From Dolomedes plantarius (lineage: Eukaryota > Arthropoda > Arachnida > Araneae > Dolomedidae): 64,000 nucleotides of DNA. This document shows, in pieces, positions 42,900-55,503 of this stretch (its first letter is position 1; each line of letters opens with the position of its first letter). The stretch covers positions 1,826,230 through 1,890,229 of the forward strand of contig OU015495.1 of the NCBI GenBank assembly GCA_907164885.2. The letters run 5' to 3'. A program made the position numbers and the translations under genes. The notes beneath the pieces were generated by a model. The model was not told the DNA's origin. It was given only the letters and a program-made list of their open reading frames with translations, and did not search any database.

Positions 42900-44550
42900 C
42901 AGTGGCTCCCAAAAGTGTTAGTACACTTACGATTTTCAATGAAATAGGGGTCTATCAATTGATTAAAATGAATATTTCAGAATGGGTATTTAATAATAAG
43001 ATCTATAATCTATTCTTAACAAAACTACATGAAATATTTTGAAAACATAGTAAAACTTTATTTTTAAGAAACCAAGAATCCAAAAATAGCAAAAACTTTA
43101 TCTCACAAAAGTCATCGTACACTTGTAAAAAATCTCTACGTATTAGGAAATATTCTAATTTTTCGTTAAATTAATATTTAGTAGGATATCCTTTAGCATC
43201 CACAACAGCTTTTAAACGTCTGGGAATAGATTGCTTTAGTTCTTTTGTAATTTTTGCATCAATGTTCATCCATTCTTCCATCATAATTGTTTTTAGCTCA
43301 CTTTTCGTGTGAATGTCGTGTTTTCGTACTCGAACCTCCGGTTCTCTCCAAATATGTTCTATTGGGTTTAAATCTGGCGAATGAGGTGGTGTTTTCAAAA
43401 CTTGTGGACAATTATAGAGACACCAGATGCGAACGTTGAGAGCCGTGTGCTTAGGATCGTTATCTTGATAAAAAACAAAGTTGTTTCCAATACCCAAATT
43501 TTGAGCTGATAGTTGTAAATTCTCTTAAAATATTTATAAAATCAGCATGATTCATTATGCCATCAATAAATACCAAATTTCCTAGTCCTGATGCTGACAT
43601 GCACCCCACACAAGGATACCTCCACCGGCATGCTTAACAGTCTTTACTAAGTTCTTGGGATTAAGTTCCTCATTTTTTTCTTCTCCATACAATTATACGC
43701 CCATCAGCACCAAAAATGTTCATCGGCAAATAAGACATTATTCCAATAGGTTTGGGGCTTATTTATCATTGATAGTGTGAAGGGAAGCATAAACTTTCTG
43801 TTTTTCTCACTCACAAAAAATTTTCTACGTGCAGAACGCCCATGTAATCTAGCTGTTCTGAGAACTCGTCAAAAAATTTCAGGTTAAATTGAAGTAGAAA
43901 ATATTTCATTGAATTCTACAGAAACTTTTACAGCACTCAAACGTGAATTTTTCACAAATTTTCTAATTATAAATCTCTGATCACGTTTTGTTAACTTTGC
44001 CGGACGACCTTTTCTTACCTTGTTTTCGATCCAATTTTCTTCTTTAAAGCGTTTTTTCACATACTGCACAGTAGAATGGGATAAATTAAGTAATTTAGCA
44101 GTATTCCGAACTGATTTACCACTACTATGATGAAAAATAATCAATTTTCGAATGCTGTTTGTTGTTTCTTTACGACTACGAGCCATTTTTAAATAATAAA
44201 TAGGATATTACGGAGTAGGCCAGCAAAAATTAAAGCCAAACGATATTTTAAATGCCACCACAATTCAAAAATAAAAATAAAGCGCCAGACGATAATTTTA
44301 ATTACGAATTTATCCGAAACTATTTCAGTGGACGATGACTTTTGTGAGATAAAATTTTTGTTACTTTTTGATTACTGGTTTCTTAAAAATAAAGTTTTAC
44401 TATGTTTTCAAAATATTTCATGTAGTTTGCTTAAGAATAGATTATAGATCTTATTATTAAATACCCATTCTGAAATATTCATTTTAATTAATGGATAGAC
44501 CCCTATTTCATTGAAATTCGTAAGTGTACGAACACTTTTGGGAGCCACTG
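42900..44550 (-). mobile_element. Tc1-like transposon, full length, with IR/DR-type long inverted repeats
   Basis: Both termini read CAGTGGCTCCCAAAAGTGTT (inverted), flanked by the TA target duplication at 42898-42899 and 44551-44552. The inverted repeats run about 225 bp each (42900-43124 and about 44327-44550). Within each, the outer GTRCACTTACGA motif is echoed near the inner end by CATCGTACACTTG, the IR/DR layout of Tc1-like transposase-binding sites. Total 1651 bp, a usual size for the group. The transposase gene on the minus strand is broken. Confidence 0.92.
43171..44186 (-). pseudogene. Tc1-like DDE transposase, broken by a stop and frameshifts
   Basis: It starts at ATG 44186. Residues 1-100 form the DNA-binding half, with a helix-turn-helix around RNTAKLLNLSHSTVQYVKKR followed by the GRPAKL hook that resembles the GRPR motif. 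A stop interrupts this frame at about 43884. The middle region retains a FADE segment with the first catalytic Asp and an FGADGR segment in different frames, so there is at least one indel there. The last frame (43497 down to 43171) carries the second Asp in QDNDPKHTA and the Glu in SPDLNPIEHIW. I count 34 residues between them, so the catalytic triad is DD34E. The total span of about 338 codons matches the family's usual length. The reaction would be cut-and-paste transposition in the nucleus; this copy cannot make a complete enzyme. Confidence 0.9.
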
Positions 44551-44558
44551 TATATAGA

Positions 44559-45331
44559 TAAAGAACATCCGAAAAATTATCACAGGAAACATGGTAAGAA
44601 AAATGTACTCTAAAAAACGAGTAATTACGTGCCTCCAACATAGATTTTCAGCTTTCTCTATTAGAAAGGTAGGTGCCGTTTTGCGCTATATCCAGCCTTG
44701 GGAATGTATAACTCGATCTTTCTTCTGTACTGCCTCCCAAAACTTGTTGATTTAAAATGGTGTCAGAATTCCGGAGACTTTTATGTCCATCGTCATAGAT
44801 GACCACACACATCTGGAGAGATAGGAAAAAACAAAAGGCATGAGGGCATATGATCTTTACCGCAGATGGCAATGTCCTTCAACTATTTCCCATCCACGCG
44901 AATGCCACAGCGGCGCGACGCGAGAGGCCGGATAGAGCAAAAACCGTGGAATTAGCTGTCGTTTCTGCTCTCCCAAAAGGATGAATCTGCAGAATTTTGC
45001 TGGATAACCGGAGATAGTACCAATGTTGACGGCTGCGTGAAATGGAAGTTGCGAAAGAGCGGCGCCTGTCTGAGAAAGCGTGCGAAAAGTCTGCAGTTCG
45101 CGGTGCTCTCTCTACCCAGTCCCCAAAAGCGAGTTTCGCGACGAAAAAAAAAAAAAAAAAACTGATCACAATTTGTTTTCGGGGAAATGTCAGCAGAGAA
45201 ATTGCAAAATAGAGAAATTGTCAATGATGCCAGTCGAGAAATTGCAAAATAGCGTTTTTTTTTCTCGCTTCTTTCCGTCAATCAGAAAAAGGTCGTGGTT
45301 TCATTAGTTTATATATGAACGAAGATCTTTT
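44559..45331. other. gene-free stretch with a GC-rich island
   Basis: 44880-45130 is GC-rich with CGGCGCGACGCGAG-type sequence and no repeat landmarks; it is a candidate regulatory or untranslated exon region. A short duplication (GAGAAATTGCAAAATAG twice) lies at about 45197-45253. Confidence 0.3.
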
Positions 45332-45339
45332 AGATAAGA

Positions 45340-45849
45340 CATAGGTTCTTAATCTAAACATTTTTGACATTAACTTTACATCCCCCAACTTTTCGCTTTT
45401 ATTCAAATAACTCATTTAATACACAATTAAATGACTCATTTAATCACCAATCCACAACTGCACCCATCTCATTAAGTACAAATTATTTACAGAAAACATA
45501 TTATAATAAGATCTATTTTGACCAATATTTGACCAAGAAATGTTTGTATGAGTTTAATGTATTATGATTTGTAACTTTTTAAATTCTTTTTACTACAATT
45601 TTTATTCATTTTATGTTTTTTTATTCTATATCCTAATAAAAATGTTCATCTCTATAAATGCGCAAGACCATGTATTAAAATAACCAGTAATACATTTTTA
45701 CCAACATTTATTATAACGTAGTGTCTATGAGATTATTAATCCAGAAATTGAGTCTCAAGAAGGACGTAAAATGCTTAGGGTTGAGAAGGGGTCCGCAAAA
45801 AAAATGTTCAAGAGAGGGTCCTCGGACTACATCAGTTTAAGAACCTCTG
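45340..45849. mobile_element. hAT-like MITE, 510 bp
   Basis: Starts CATAGGTTCTTAATCTAA and ends CAGTTTAAGAACCTCTG, imperfect inverted ends. Octamers AGATAAGA (45332-45339) and AGATAAGG (45850-45857) flank it, 7 of 8 matching. The right subterminal GGGGTCCGC / GGGTCCTCGGACTAC is typical of hAT MITEs. Confidence 0.75.
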
Positions 45850-45857
45850 AGATAAGG

Positions 45858-48239
45858 GATAGAGCGTTTCTTTTGAACATTAAGTGGAACGTTAACAAAT
45901 TAAAAGTATAGCGATCCTTCCACTTTCTCGGGCATCCTGCGCCACTAACCCTCGCGAAATTGGAAAACTAGCTTATAGCACCAGACTTGTCATCTTTATC
46001 TCTTGATAGAATTGACCTTATTTAACATTCAGAGAAAAGTTAATACACTGCGCTGCAGACACAAATTATGTTGTTTTATAAATAAGATTACTGTATCCGT
46101 TGTGAAGACGTCCACGCATAAAGTCAGAGATGAGAATACACTAAGACGTATTGTATGTTACACAATGCATGTACGAGCATACTATTTAAATTTTTCGTAA
46201 CATTATTAAATTTGTAAACACAGTTATATACAATATACAGTACTGTGTATCATGAACACCTTAACTTTAGAATGCGAAAATATCTAAAAATATTACCTTT
46301 TTGATTATAGATGGATAAGTTAAGTCTGCAAATATCAGACGTCGACAGTATTAATGATCAGTAAAGCTAATAAAAATTCCAGTTTAGTAATTTTATATTC
46401 ATGCCCATATTAGAGGAAATGATTATAGTAAAGACGAGACGATACTTACTTCGAATTAATGAATTAAAACAGGCACATGAATATAAATTTTTTAATACCT
46501 ATATTTTTATCGTAAAAACATTTTATTATTTATTAAAAGGTAGTTTTTAAATTGTATAAAATTATTAAACTAACGAATAAATGCACTTTTAATGCTAGTT
46601 TAAATTAACTTTATTTTTATTTTTTATTTATTTATTTATTTATTTGAAGGGGGGATATATGCTTAAATTTGATTATTTTCCAGAAATATATCTATCGGCG
46701 TTAACCAATTAAAAAAAGTACGACATTTTATATCTTATTTATAAACAAAAAATTTAGTCTTAGAAATATACTCTTTTGAACGCATCAGACCTATAATCGC
46801 CAATTAAAATCGGATTTATTTCATTCCTTTTCCTTTAATTGTGGCTCTGAATCATTATAATTTCGTCTTCGTTCAGGATTGACATCTCATGCCCCGTTTT
46901 GCGAATTAAACTGAAAAAACAATAAACTCTTAGCAGTTATCGCTGTGTGACACACGTCAAGCTTCATTTCCCTTGATCGATTCGATTTGGGTAATGCTGT
47001 CCAATGAAAAACTCTTGTGACTCACTTCCCCCAAGCGAGCGACGTCCAACATTTGCAAGTGGACGGACAGAAACGTGTTAAAGGAGTTCGAACGAAAATC
47101 TCTCTATGTTCTTTTTTTTTTTTTCCTGTGATGTCTGTTCCGTTTTTGACCAACTGCTATACTTCGTACTGCTATTCCCGACTTACCGAATTTTTAAGAC
47201 TTAAGTCGTGAAAACAAAATTTGTATATAGGTAAATAAATTCCACTAGATTTAATTTAGAGTATATGTTCGTAGTTCCTTATTATATTCTATTCTACGGC
47301 TGATTTTTCGCGTAATCAGTTAATTCGCAAAAGAAAACTGTTATAATGGCGAGATTTGGCAGAAGATAGAAGGTGCAAAATATTGAGGGATTTGGGGGGG
47401 GGGGGGGGGGGGGGGGGAGAAAAAAAAAAAAAAATAAAAATAAGTCACATCTTAGTGAGGAATATTGGAAGTAAATTTTTCACCTTTCATTTGACTTTTT
47501 TGCTTTGGAATGAATTTTCCTGTTATTTTCATAGGGTTAAGATGAGTACCTTGGCGAATATCTTATATTAATTTCACTGCGTAGATTAAGTTTCTTGGAT
47601 TTGACATTTTCTTCCATCATATGGGAATATTACTTGAAGCTGTAAAGTTTAGCGATTTCCCTATAAGATTATCTTTTAACTGAAAGTAAACCTTTTGCAA
47701 ATATACATATTTACCAGAATGGGATGATGTCTCCTGGCATATATAATCAGATTATCACTCGTCGATCAACCCTCAATTCCTTATCGTAATTTCAAGAATA
47801 ATTTCGCTAGTTTGTATTGGTAGTTAATGACTGAATAGGAAAATTGTATTTAAAACATTAGATTATGATTTGGCTAGCCTTTCCCTGAATTTATGTTTAT
47901 TTGAATATAAGCTTAATGGGAGAATACCTGAAGTTTAGATATTGATTGCCTTGCGCTGCTCTTGACAATTTCGCTAAAATCGAACATGGAAAAATCCTTA
48001 ACTGCATTGCGGCCTAGAGTTTGTAACTTCTTGACACCTTAAAACTTGTAGATCTGATAAAAAAGAAAGAAAAAATAGTTCGATAACTTTATCTTGCATC
48101 ACAAATTTATTAACTGGATTGCATGACAGTGAACCGACGAGACTGAAAGGCTTTATAAATAAACACTTATATGTGAACGATTTCTCTGGACATTGTAGGT
48201 TCTTTTAAACATTTCAGAGTTTATTGGATACAAGAAAAT
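45858..48239. other. AT-rich gene-free stretch with simple repeats
   Basis: No gene recognised. (TTTA)n lies at about 46617-46645. A G-run of more than 20 bases followed by an A-run lies at about 47394-47433. Confidence 0.5.
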
Positions 48240-49030
48240 ACCAGCACGTAGCTGTGAATCTGTGGCACTGGCCTTCCCAAAAACGTCAAGGATATCTACG
48301 TTTGGATCTCCTCCAACCAGACACTATCGTATGCGTGCGAATATGCGCGGGAACTGAATCTCTCTCTTTACGCGTGCGTACGTGATCGTTGCATACCACT
48401 GAAAAAAGAAGAGTTTCGACATCCGAAGAAAGTTAACTTTTGCTCCATCGGGCCGAGTTACACTCGCACACTCCTCGCCGATTGCCTTACACCCGACCTA
48501 GTCAGAAAACCTCGGGCAATCCATCAAATTCCAGCCAAAATAAGGACACGGACACAGCCCACAAGAAAAAATAAATGACTTACAACAACACCGAAAGGGA
48601 AAGAAGAAAAAAAAATCTTCGAAAAATCCGTGCGTAACTCCATCCCAGGCGAAGGAAATCTTGTGGCTTCCGGGCGGCATCGAATGTCCAGGTAAGGTTT
48701 CGTCTCGAATTCGGGCATTCGAAATCCAAATCTCAGGAAGTGTGGGTAACTTTATATAAGGTCGGTTTAGAGTGTCTTTAGGAACCCTGCAAACACCCCC
48801 GGTTCCATAGAGTCTTCGGTTCGCTTCTTCCGTTGGGCAAGCATGCAGAACGTGCCGGAATTCTTCGGCTTTTCGAATACCCCCTTAACAGAGCCTCTGA
48901 AGGAAAGTAGTACTGCATGTGAACCCAGGATGCCTGTTTCCTGCACCTGTATGAATCATTGTTAAATAAGTATAAGTTCGGTTCGTTTTTCGGGATCCAA
49001 CTCTTTCTTTCCCACAACTGGGGGCTCTTA
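48240..49030. other. GC-richer apparently unique block with a donor-like site
   Basis: Mixed-composition sequence with no repeat landmarks. TGTCCAGGTAAGG at about 48686-48698 matches the 5' splice-site consensus, and TTTATATAAGG at about 48752 looks like a TATA box. A non-coding first exon or promoter could lie here, but no ORF is recognisable and both motifs are short. Confidence 0.22.
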
Positions 49031-52000
49031 CCGAGGTACAGGTACTACGAGGCTTGTGTGGATGTGGGACATTCTTTTATCTAATAAATCACATCTATCT
49101 TTCTTTGAAACTTTTTATTCCTGTAAAACACCTCAGTATACTGCAATTATATTTATTGTGTTGTAACAAAGAAAACTAAGCCTGTTTGTGAATGAATTGT
49201 CCCAGAAATATACGATTTCCCTTCATACTGGAAAAATAACAGTAAGCTGTGCTCATACACTTTAATCCTGTCTAAATGAGTTGAATTTTAAACCCATGGC
49301 CGGAGCAACGATTCATTAGGATCTCTAATCACTAGGTCACATTGTAGACCCGTTTACGTAAAGACGGAATATGTTTTTAAAAAAAAAACTCTGTAGTGAA
49401 ACTGCTTGATTATTTTTGTTTTTATCTAATAAAACACCGAGTTTTGTTTTTCTGAGTCGAAAATTTGAGTGCGGAAGAATTTTCAAACACGCTGTCGTTA
49501 GACAGAAAACTAAAACATTTAAAATATTGTTTTAAAATTATCTTTGCTGTTTTTATTACGTTATTTAACTTTATTATCCAATCTGACAGAGGAAAAGATT
49601 TGCAGTGGAAAATATCTGATGGCTCCTATCAAAACATTAATTCCCAATACTCTTTGCTCCACTTTTAGCATCACGCCAACATTTTGTCCCGAATATCCAA
49701 CTCTGAGAAACTTAACGCCTGTCTGACACGCATCTGAGATACATTTAAGAACGGACCAATTAAAACAAACAAAGCCTCATTCCGAACAATTAGAAGTTCC
49801 ATAATTCAACATGTAACCAAATAGCGATTATATCGCATTGATGGCGGGTTAATCCGGAACGTATATGTGCTGTTGAATGTCCTTGATTTGGAATGCGACG
49901 TCAATTAGACGTACATGTCTTCTCGTTGAATATATAACTTAACTAATATCAAATATATGCTATTACCTTTGTCTTTTTTCGTCTAATTAAAGTACGGTAT
50001 TTTTTGATGTGCGAGTGTATTTTGTTGATCCAGTACAAGATAATTTTAGAGCATGTTCTAATAACGTTATTTGAAGTTTCACAACTAGTGTAGGAGTAAG
50101 TACCCTGTGATGGAATCACTGGAATTTCTGTATATCGAAAAATTTCATTAGAGCACTAAAACAGAAACATACCGATTCTTAAGATTTACACCTTCGTAAG
50201 AAACTATGCGCTTCTATTTTGTTTTAAAAAAAACACTAGGATGGATAGACTCAAAAATTCTGCCTGTCAACAGTAAAGAGAAAATTACGCTGCTTTAAAT
50301 TTTAAGCCTAAATTTATTTTTGAATTTAGTTCGGCAGATTGGCAATTCGTCCAATTTCAAAGCTCAAGTTCAAGTTTCTTGTGAAAATATGAAGAGAAAT
50401 ATTCAGTATGATGACATTCCCATAAGTTCATTATAAGGATTATCATTTTCTCTTTATTTTGATGTTTCTGTTTGCAGAGCAGAAACAAATCAATATTGTA
50501 ACGGATAAATTACAAATTTGAAACTGTCAACAGCAAATCAATATCAATAACCTCGAATGTATTTGTTTTCTATTTTTATAAATATTAAAATAATAATTAC
50601 ATTGGTTACTGATACATTGCTTAATGATTATTCTTCCTCGCTGATGATTTTCTACTCAAAGGCACTTCCAAATTTGTACGGATACAGTGGCCTCGCTTGT
50701 ATTTTGTTGAATACGAGAAATTAAGCAGTTTTTATATTGTGAAAACCCCACATTCAGTGACACAGCAAAAATCATCTTTTTAATTTATTTTCCAGATATT
50801 TTTTTTCAATCGTGATGTAAGTTGACAATGATTAATGTTACTTGTTTTTTTAGAGTACAATTTCATCTTAACTTCCAAATAATAAAATAAAATAACGGTA
50901 GAAGTCAATAAGGGCGAGAGATTATCCCCAAGACCCGATTGGATTCCGAAAATTGAAAAGGAAAGGTTCATTGACATCAGGAAAACTTGAAAAATTTGGA
51001 ATTATCCGGCTAATGAAATTGCAAGAATAATAATTAAAAAATTAAACTAGATATCTAATCTAAACTTTTGTTGAAAATCTAGAATCTAGATTTTTTTCAT
51101 ACTGATTTCGATCCAAGTATTCTTGAATCATTAGCAATCTAATACCGAAAAAAGTACCTCTCAACCTTTTCTGTAACATTTAATTTCGAAAAAAATTCAA
51201 ATTTCTTTCCCGATGTTTTCCGCAGTTTTGTTTAAAGAAAGAAAGTCCAGGTACTATACCGTCGTCATACGCTAACCCTCAATTATTACCATGTTTTTAT
51301 TAACTTGCTTTCTTGTTTGTTTGTGTGTGTGTTTGTCCCTTACAAATCTTGCAATCGATTTTTAACTAACTTCCCGACTAGCTAGACATTTGAAACTTTT
51401 AGAATAGCTCAGAACACGATGACAATGCATTTTTAAAATACTCTTAGCCATCTTTAAGCAGAATTAAATTAATTTTCAGTTATTTTCAGTTAATTTTGTT
51501 TTGTAGACTGGTGCAGCCATCCATCGGCCGGGGCGGGAACGAAAAGTTAAACGCAAGTTAACTTCCAATTAACTTCATTTTCTTTCAAGTTGATGGAATA
51601 ATTCATCAAAAAAAAAATTTTAAAAAGTATTTATTAATACATAGAATTGTCAAGTTTATATGATTCAACAGAAAATTTAAAAACATGGTATATAAAAACT
51701 ATAAAATAAGTTACATAATTTGAAATTGGAATTACATTTGATGCATAATTTTTAACTTTATACCTGGAAGAAAACCTTTCAAAATGAAATAAACCGAGTT
51801 TCACGTAACTGTTTTTGCGTTTGCAAATTTACGGGCTCTTCATAAAATTACTTGATAACTGTACCACTCTCAACCAACCATCTAAACTCATAAAATTATT
51901 GGAAGCAACTGAATAGGTAGAAATTTTTTGCTCGTGATCATTTAATCCAAATTTTACCCGAATCTGAATCAGTTTTTCCCATTTTTCCCTAATATTTAAA

Positions 52001-52592
52001 AAAATAAATCCTTAAAATTTGCACGCTGTTGATGCTCATCGCATATCCGATTTTTCTTCGTGTATTTTGAGAAAAATTCTGCGTCTTTTTATTTCACTAA
52101 AGATTGCGTCATTATTTTCCCGCAACTCAAAAAATGGAATGGAAACAATCTTTTTTCCACCTTTTTAATGTCTAAATATTTTTCAGTAAAACATTCCTTC
52201 ATTATGATTTCTAAAAATTTCCTCCATTATACATACATTTTCTTCCTTCTGCGAATAATTATTTTATTTCCATTTAAATCTATTAAAAGGGGAATTTCCA
52301 GTGCTCCCACAAATGAGTTCGCTCGTTATTTCTCAATTCATACGTTTAAAATCTAGGGGAAAAGGAGGTTATTTTCCCAACCTCTGATTTCGGATAATTT
52401 CCTGTAAGTAGAACACTTGTAATTTGGAATCGGAATTAAGACATGTTAAACAACAAAATCACCTCAGATCAAGTTCTTACATATTTAACTGTTTGACATT
52501 TTACTGTGTGGCTGGCTTTAATTGTGTGAACCTAATAAAATGTTTTTCTGTTTAATATCCTGATGCTTCATTAGTGTTTTAACTGTATAATG
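49031..52592. other. AT-rich gene-free stretch
   Basis: No gene or element recognised over about 3.5 kb. Confidence 0.5.
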
Positions 52593-53054
52593 ATTAACAT
52601 TTAAGTAAATGGTATGTTGGTAAAGTATAAATAATTTTGTATGATCGTACTTGGTACGCATTTGATAGCAAGATTTTCCATTGAGTTTCCAATTTAAATT
52701 ATTTAAAGTAACTTTTTATGTCAATGGATTTTACTAATTAAGTTTTAAAAAGGTGCAAAATTTTAAAATATTATGGTTGTAACTTTAAAAATTTTGATTT
52801 TTTTATATAACTTTGGAGTGACAATTAACATTCAAGTAAATGGTATATTGGTAAAGTATAAATAATTTTATATGACCGTACTTGGTACGCATTTGATATC
52901 AAGGTTTTCCATTGAGTTTCCAAGTTAAATTATTTAAAGTAAACTTTTATGTCAATGGATTTTACTAATTAAGATTTAAAAAATTGCAAAGTTTAAAAAG
53001 ATTATGGTTGTAATTTTAAAATGTTTGATTCTTTTTTTATAACTTTGAGGTAAC
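52593..53054 (+). repeat. tandem duplication, two 231-bp copies
   Basis: ATTAACATTTAAGTAAATGG at 52593 and ATTAACATTCAAGTAAATGG at 52824. Further matches are CGTACTTGGTACGCATTTGAT and GTCAATGGATTTTACTAATT in both. The copies differ at scattered positions, so the duplication is not recent. Confidence 0.85.
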
Positions 53055-53442
53055 AATTCTTGCCAAACTTGGAAATGTCGATGGGAGAGAAACTGCTTTT
53101 TAAGTTAGCTTCTGGTAATAATGGTTCATTCCAGCATCCTCCGTTCATTGTTGAATTATTGACGAAAAATAATACACGGTGACGTTATTTTGTTGCGAAG
53201 AAAGTCAAGATAATCAGAGACAACATTAAGATTGACGAGCATTCAGTGAGAAAGTAAACTGGATTACCAAGAGATTAACTTATGATGGAGTCAATCAAAG
53301 TTATGATTTCTAGGAGTAGAAAATTTGTAATTTGCTTAAATTGCAAATTATCCAGCGAAATCACTGTCTTGTCATCTGATCTTGGTTATTGAACCTCTGT
53401 GTCTAACATGATTTCTTTTCATCCATGCGACAAAGGTGTACA
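53055..53442. other. gene-free stretch
   Basis: Nothing recognised. Confidence 0.4.
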
Positions 53443-53450
53443 CTTACGAT

Positions 53451-53625
53451 CAGTGGCGCACCCAGGATTTTTTCTTGAGGGGGGGGGGGCGAGATGAACG
53501 GATAAAATATTTATAATGCATGAGGGGGCGAGATAGATGGATAAAATATTTATAATGCAAAATCAATATTCATAATGCAATTTCTATTTCTTTGGGGGGG
53601 GCAGGGCCCCCTGGGTGCGCCACTG
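53451..53625. mobile_element. hAT-like MITE with exact CTTACGAT duplication
   Basis: Starts CAGTGGCGCACCCAGG and ends CCTGGGTGCGCCACTG, perfect inverted ends of 16 bp. CTTACGAT flanks exactly at 53443-53450 and 53626-53633. 175 bp with an internal duplicated GGATAAAATATTTATAATGC segment and G-runs at both sides. Confidence 0.9.
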
Positions 53626-53633
53626 CTTACGAT

Positions 53634-54285
53634 AGAAGTAAATGTTTCGGTAATATTAGAGCTTTTACCTCGTTGTGCAGACTGAAATGGAGTGTAAGAA
53701 TTTGCAGGAGATTTAACCAGGCCTAAAACCCGTAGCCAGCCTAATATGCGCCCCTATATTTCTGTTAAATCAGGCAGTGCCGGATTTGTACGTGATTTCG
53801 TTTCCTGGAATAGAATAAAAGTAGCTTCTAAATATATTTCCATTTATTCAAGGCCGTTCGATCTGGGCAATTTCAAACTAAAGAAATCTGTATTCGTTTG
53901 ACTATGACGTCGGCAAAAAGAAGCCTTCATTAACAATTCAATAATTTATTTAATTAAAGAAGAAAACTATGTTTTTATCTTTTAAAGACTTATTTCTAAT
54001 CGACAACAATCTTATGCAAAATATTAATTTTATTGACTGAAGCTATTTTCATTATTACGGAAATAAAAATAGAAGCTCGCAAATTTTCAACAGTTAAATT
54101 ATTTGGATTAATTCAATTGCTGATGTACTTGGAATTTACGTTAAATTTTAAAAGAACAATAATTTAATTGTTTAAGATTGCAGTCAAATAATAAATTGTT
54201 TTTTTTAAAATAATAATAGCAGTAGTACTATGACAACAATAAAGAAATACTTGTGAATAAATTACAGACACGTAGTATTGAAGGA
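53634..54285. other. AT-rich gene-free stretch
   Basis: Nothing recognised. Confidence 0.4.
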
Positions 54286-54900
54286 TGACTTTCGAAATCA
54301 GCGCTGATTTCACTGGAACGCAAAGGGACACTTCCCAGGCCTTCGATTAGCGGATTATCATCGGGACGATCCGAATCGGGCTTTCGATTTCCGGCCCGTA
54401 CAGATATATCTTTCGAGGGCCCACGGAGGCTCCCCTCTTTTGGTCGTTCCATTCCTTACCCGCTACGCGTAATATGCCTACTTCGCCGAAATGACAAGCT
54501 CCACCCATTTCCTAACGACCGTCAAAAACCGCATCCCAAAAACAGCCTCACAGCATGTCATTACCTGCGAAACCTTTTTACGAAATAATTAAAAACGCAT
54601 GAAATAAATAAACCGCTCCACGTGGCCTCGGGGCAGTCCTCCTAGGTCTGAGAACGAGAGAGAGCCCCCTGCGGGTATAGGCTCTAGTGGCTATAGGCCG
54701 TGGGAAAAGCCGCTGCAAACAGTTTTGCTGTTTTATTTGGTGGTGGCTGAACAGTCGGCGCCTGGAATAGGAAGTGCTCGGGATCGAGTCGTTTTTTAGG
54801 ATTTTCTCTTCGGCCTTTTTTTTTATCGTCCTGAGAGAGAGAGAGAGAGGTTCGTTCGGAGAAAAATTAATTCTACCCCCTTCGTTCCTTTTTCGTGTGT
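54286..54900. other. GC-richer apparently unique block
   Basis: Contains GC-rich, CpG-containing sequence (about 54290-54480 and 54610-54800) and a (GA)n run at about 54832-54850. A 74-codon minus-strand frame (54228-54452) is hydrophilic and not recognised. Candidate regulatory or untranslated region. Confidence 0.25.
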
Positions 54901-55073
54901 GTGCTTATTTTTATTTCTCGTTCGTCTTTTTGTTTAGTTCTTGAATCTATTTTCGTATACGAGAGAAACGCCTTAGCAATCAAAGTGATACAACAGGGTT
55001 GGGAAACAGGTGGGTGAGGTTGCACGTAGACGATCGATCGCACTGCGAGTTGAATATTCTCCGCGCATTTGTG

Positions 55074-55074
<1 letters not shown>

Positions 55075-55129
<55 letters not shown>

Positions 55130-55160
55130 CGTGTGTGTGCGTGTGCGTGTGTATATGTAT
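55075..55160. repeat. (TA)n(TG)n microsatellite
   Basis: A TA run to 55108, followed by TG/CG-interrupted TG repeats. Confidence 0.9.
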
Positions 55161-55287
55161 ATATGTTTATGTGTCGGTGTGTTTAGGTTAGTTATGGGTG
55201 CCTCCATCAAGGCTTCTGTCTTCTATGGGACCAATGAGTAAACGATTTTAGCCCCATAACTTCTTTATTTTTCCCCCTCTTCCTTCG

Positions 55288-55503
55288 GGTTATTGATAGC
55301 TCAATGGCTAGGTCGCTGGCATTCGGTTCAGATCCTGTGGGTTCGAGTCCCACTGTTGGCATGGATGTTTGTAGCCGTTCGGAATCGGCTTTAAACTGTA
55401 GGTCCCGGTCTAATTCGTCCTCGTGTAGCAAAAAGTTGACCGTAGCGCACCAAACCAAACCTTCGGGTTTCAGTGTGGCACAAAACATAAGACCCGTGGG
55501 CAC
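55288..55503 (+). mobile_element. tRNA-derived SINE family S1, plus-strand copy
   Basis: Box-A-like TAGCTCAATGG at 55297-55307 and box B GGTTCGAGTCC at 55340-55350, spaced as in an internal polymerase III promoter. The body follows with GTAGCCGTTCGGAATCGGC, TTTAAACTGTAGGTCCCGG and a tail past CCTTCGGGTTTCAGTGTGG. It matches the minus-strand copy at 24651. An open frame through it is a by-product of the SINE. Confidence 0.8.

Larger units (their letters stand above)
42255..44558 (+). repeat. dispersed repeat family R1, copy 2, interrupted by a Tc1 element
   Basis: It matches copy 1 (9939) from ACTAGCTGAAAACCCG through GCACCCCTACACTATAAG and the (CAGT)n run to TTTTTATATA at 42899. It then resumes with TATAGAT at 44551-44558. 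The Tc1 element at 42900-44550 sits exactly in the terminal TATATAGAT. Confidence 0.65.

Noticed and set aside
55297..55350. tRNA gene
   Set aside because: Box A and box B are present but no acceptor stem or complete cloverleaf; the repeated body identifies a SINE.
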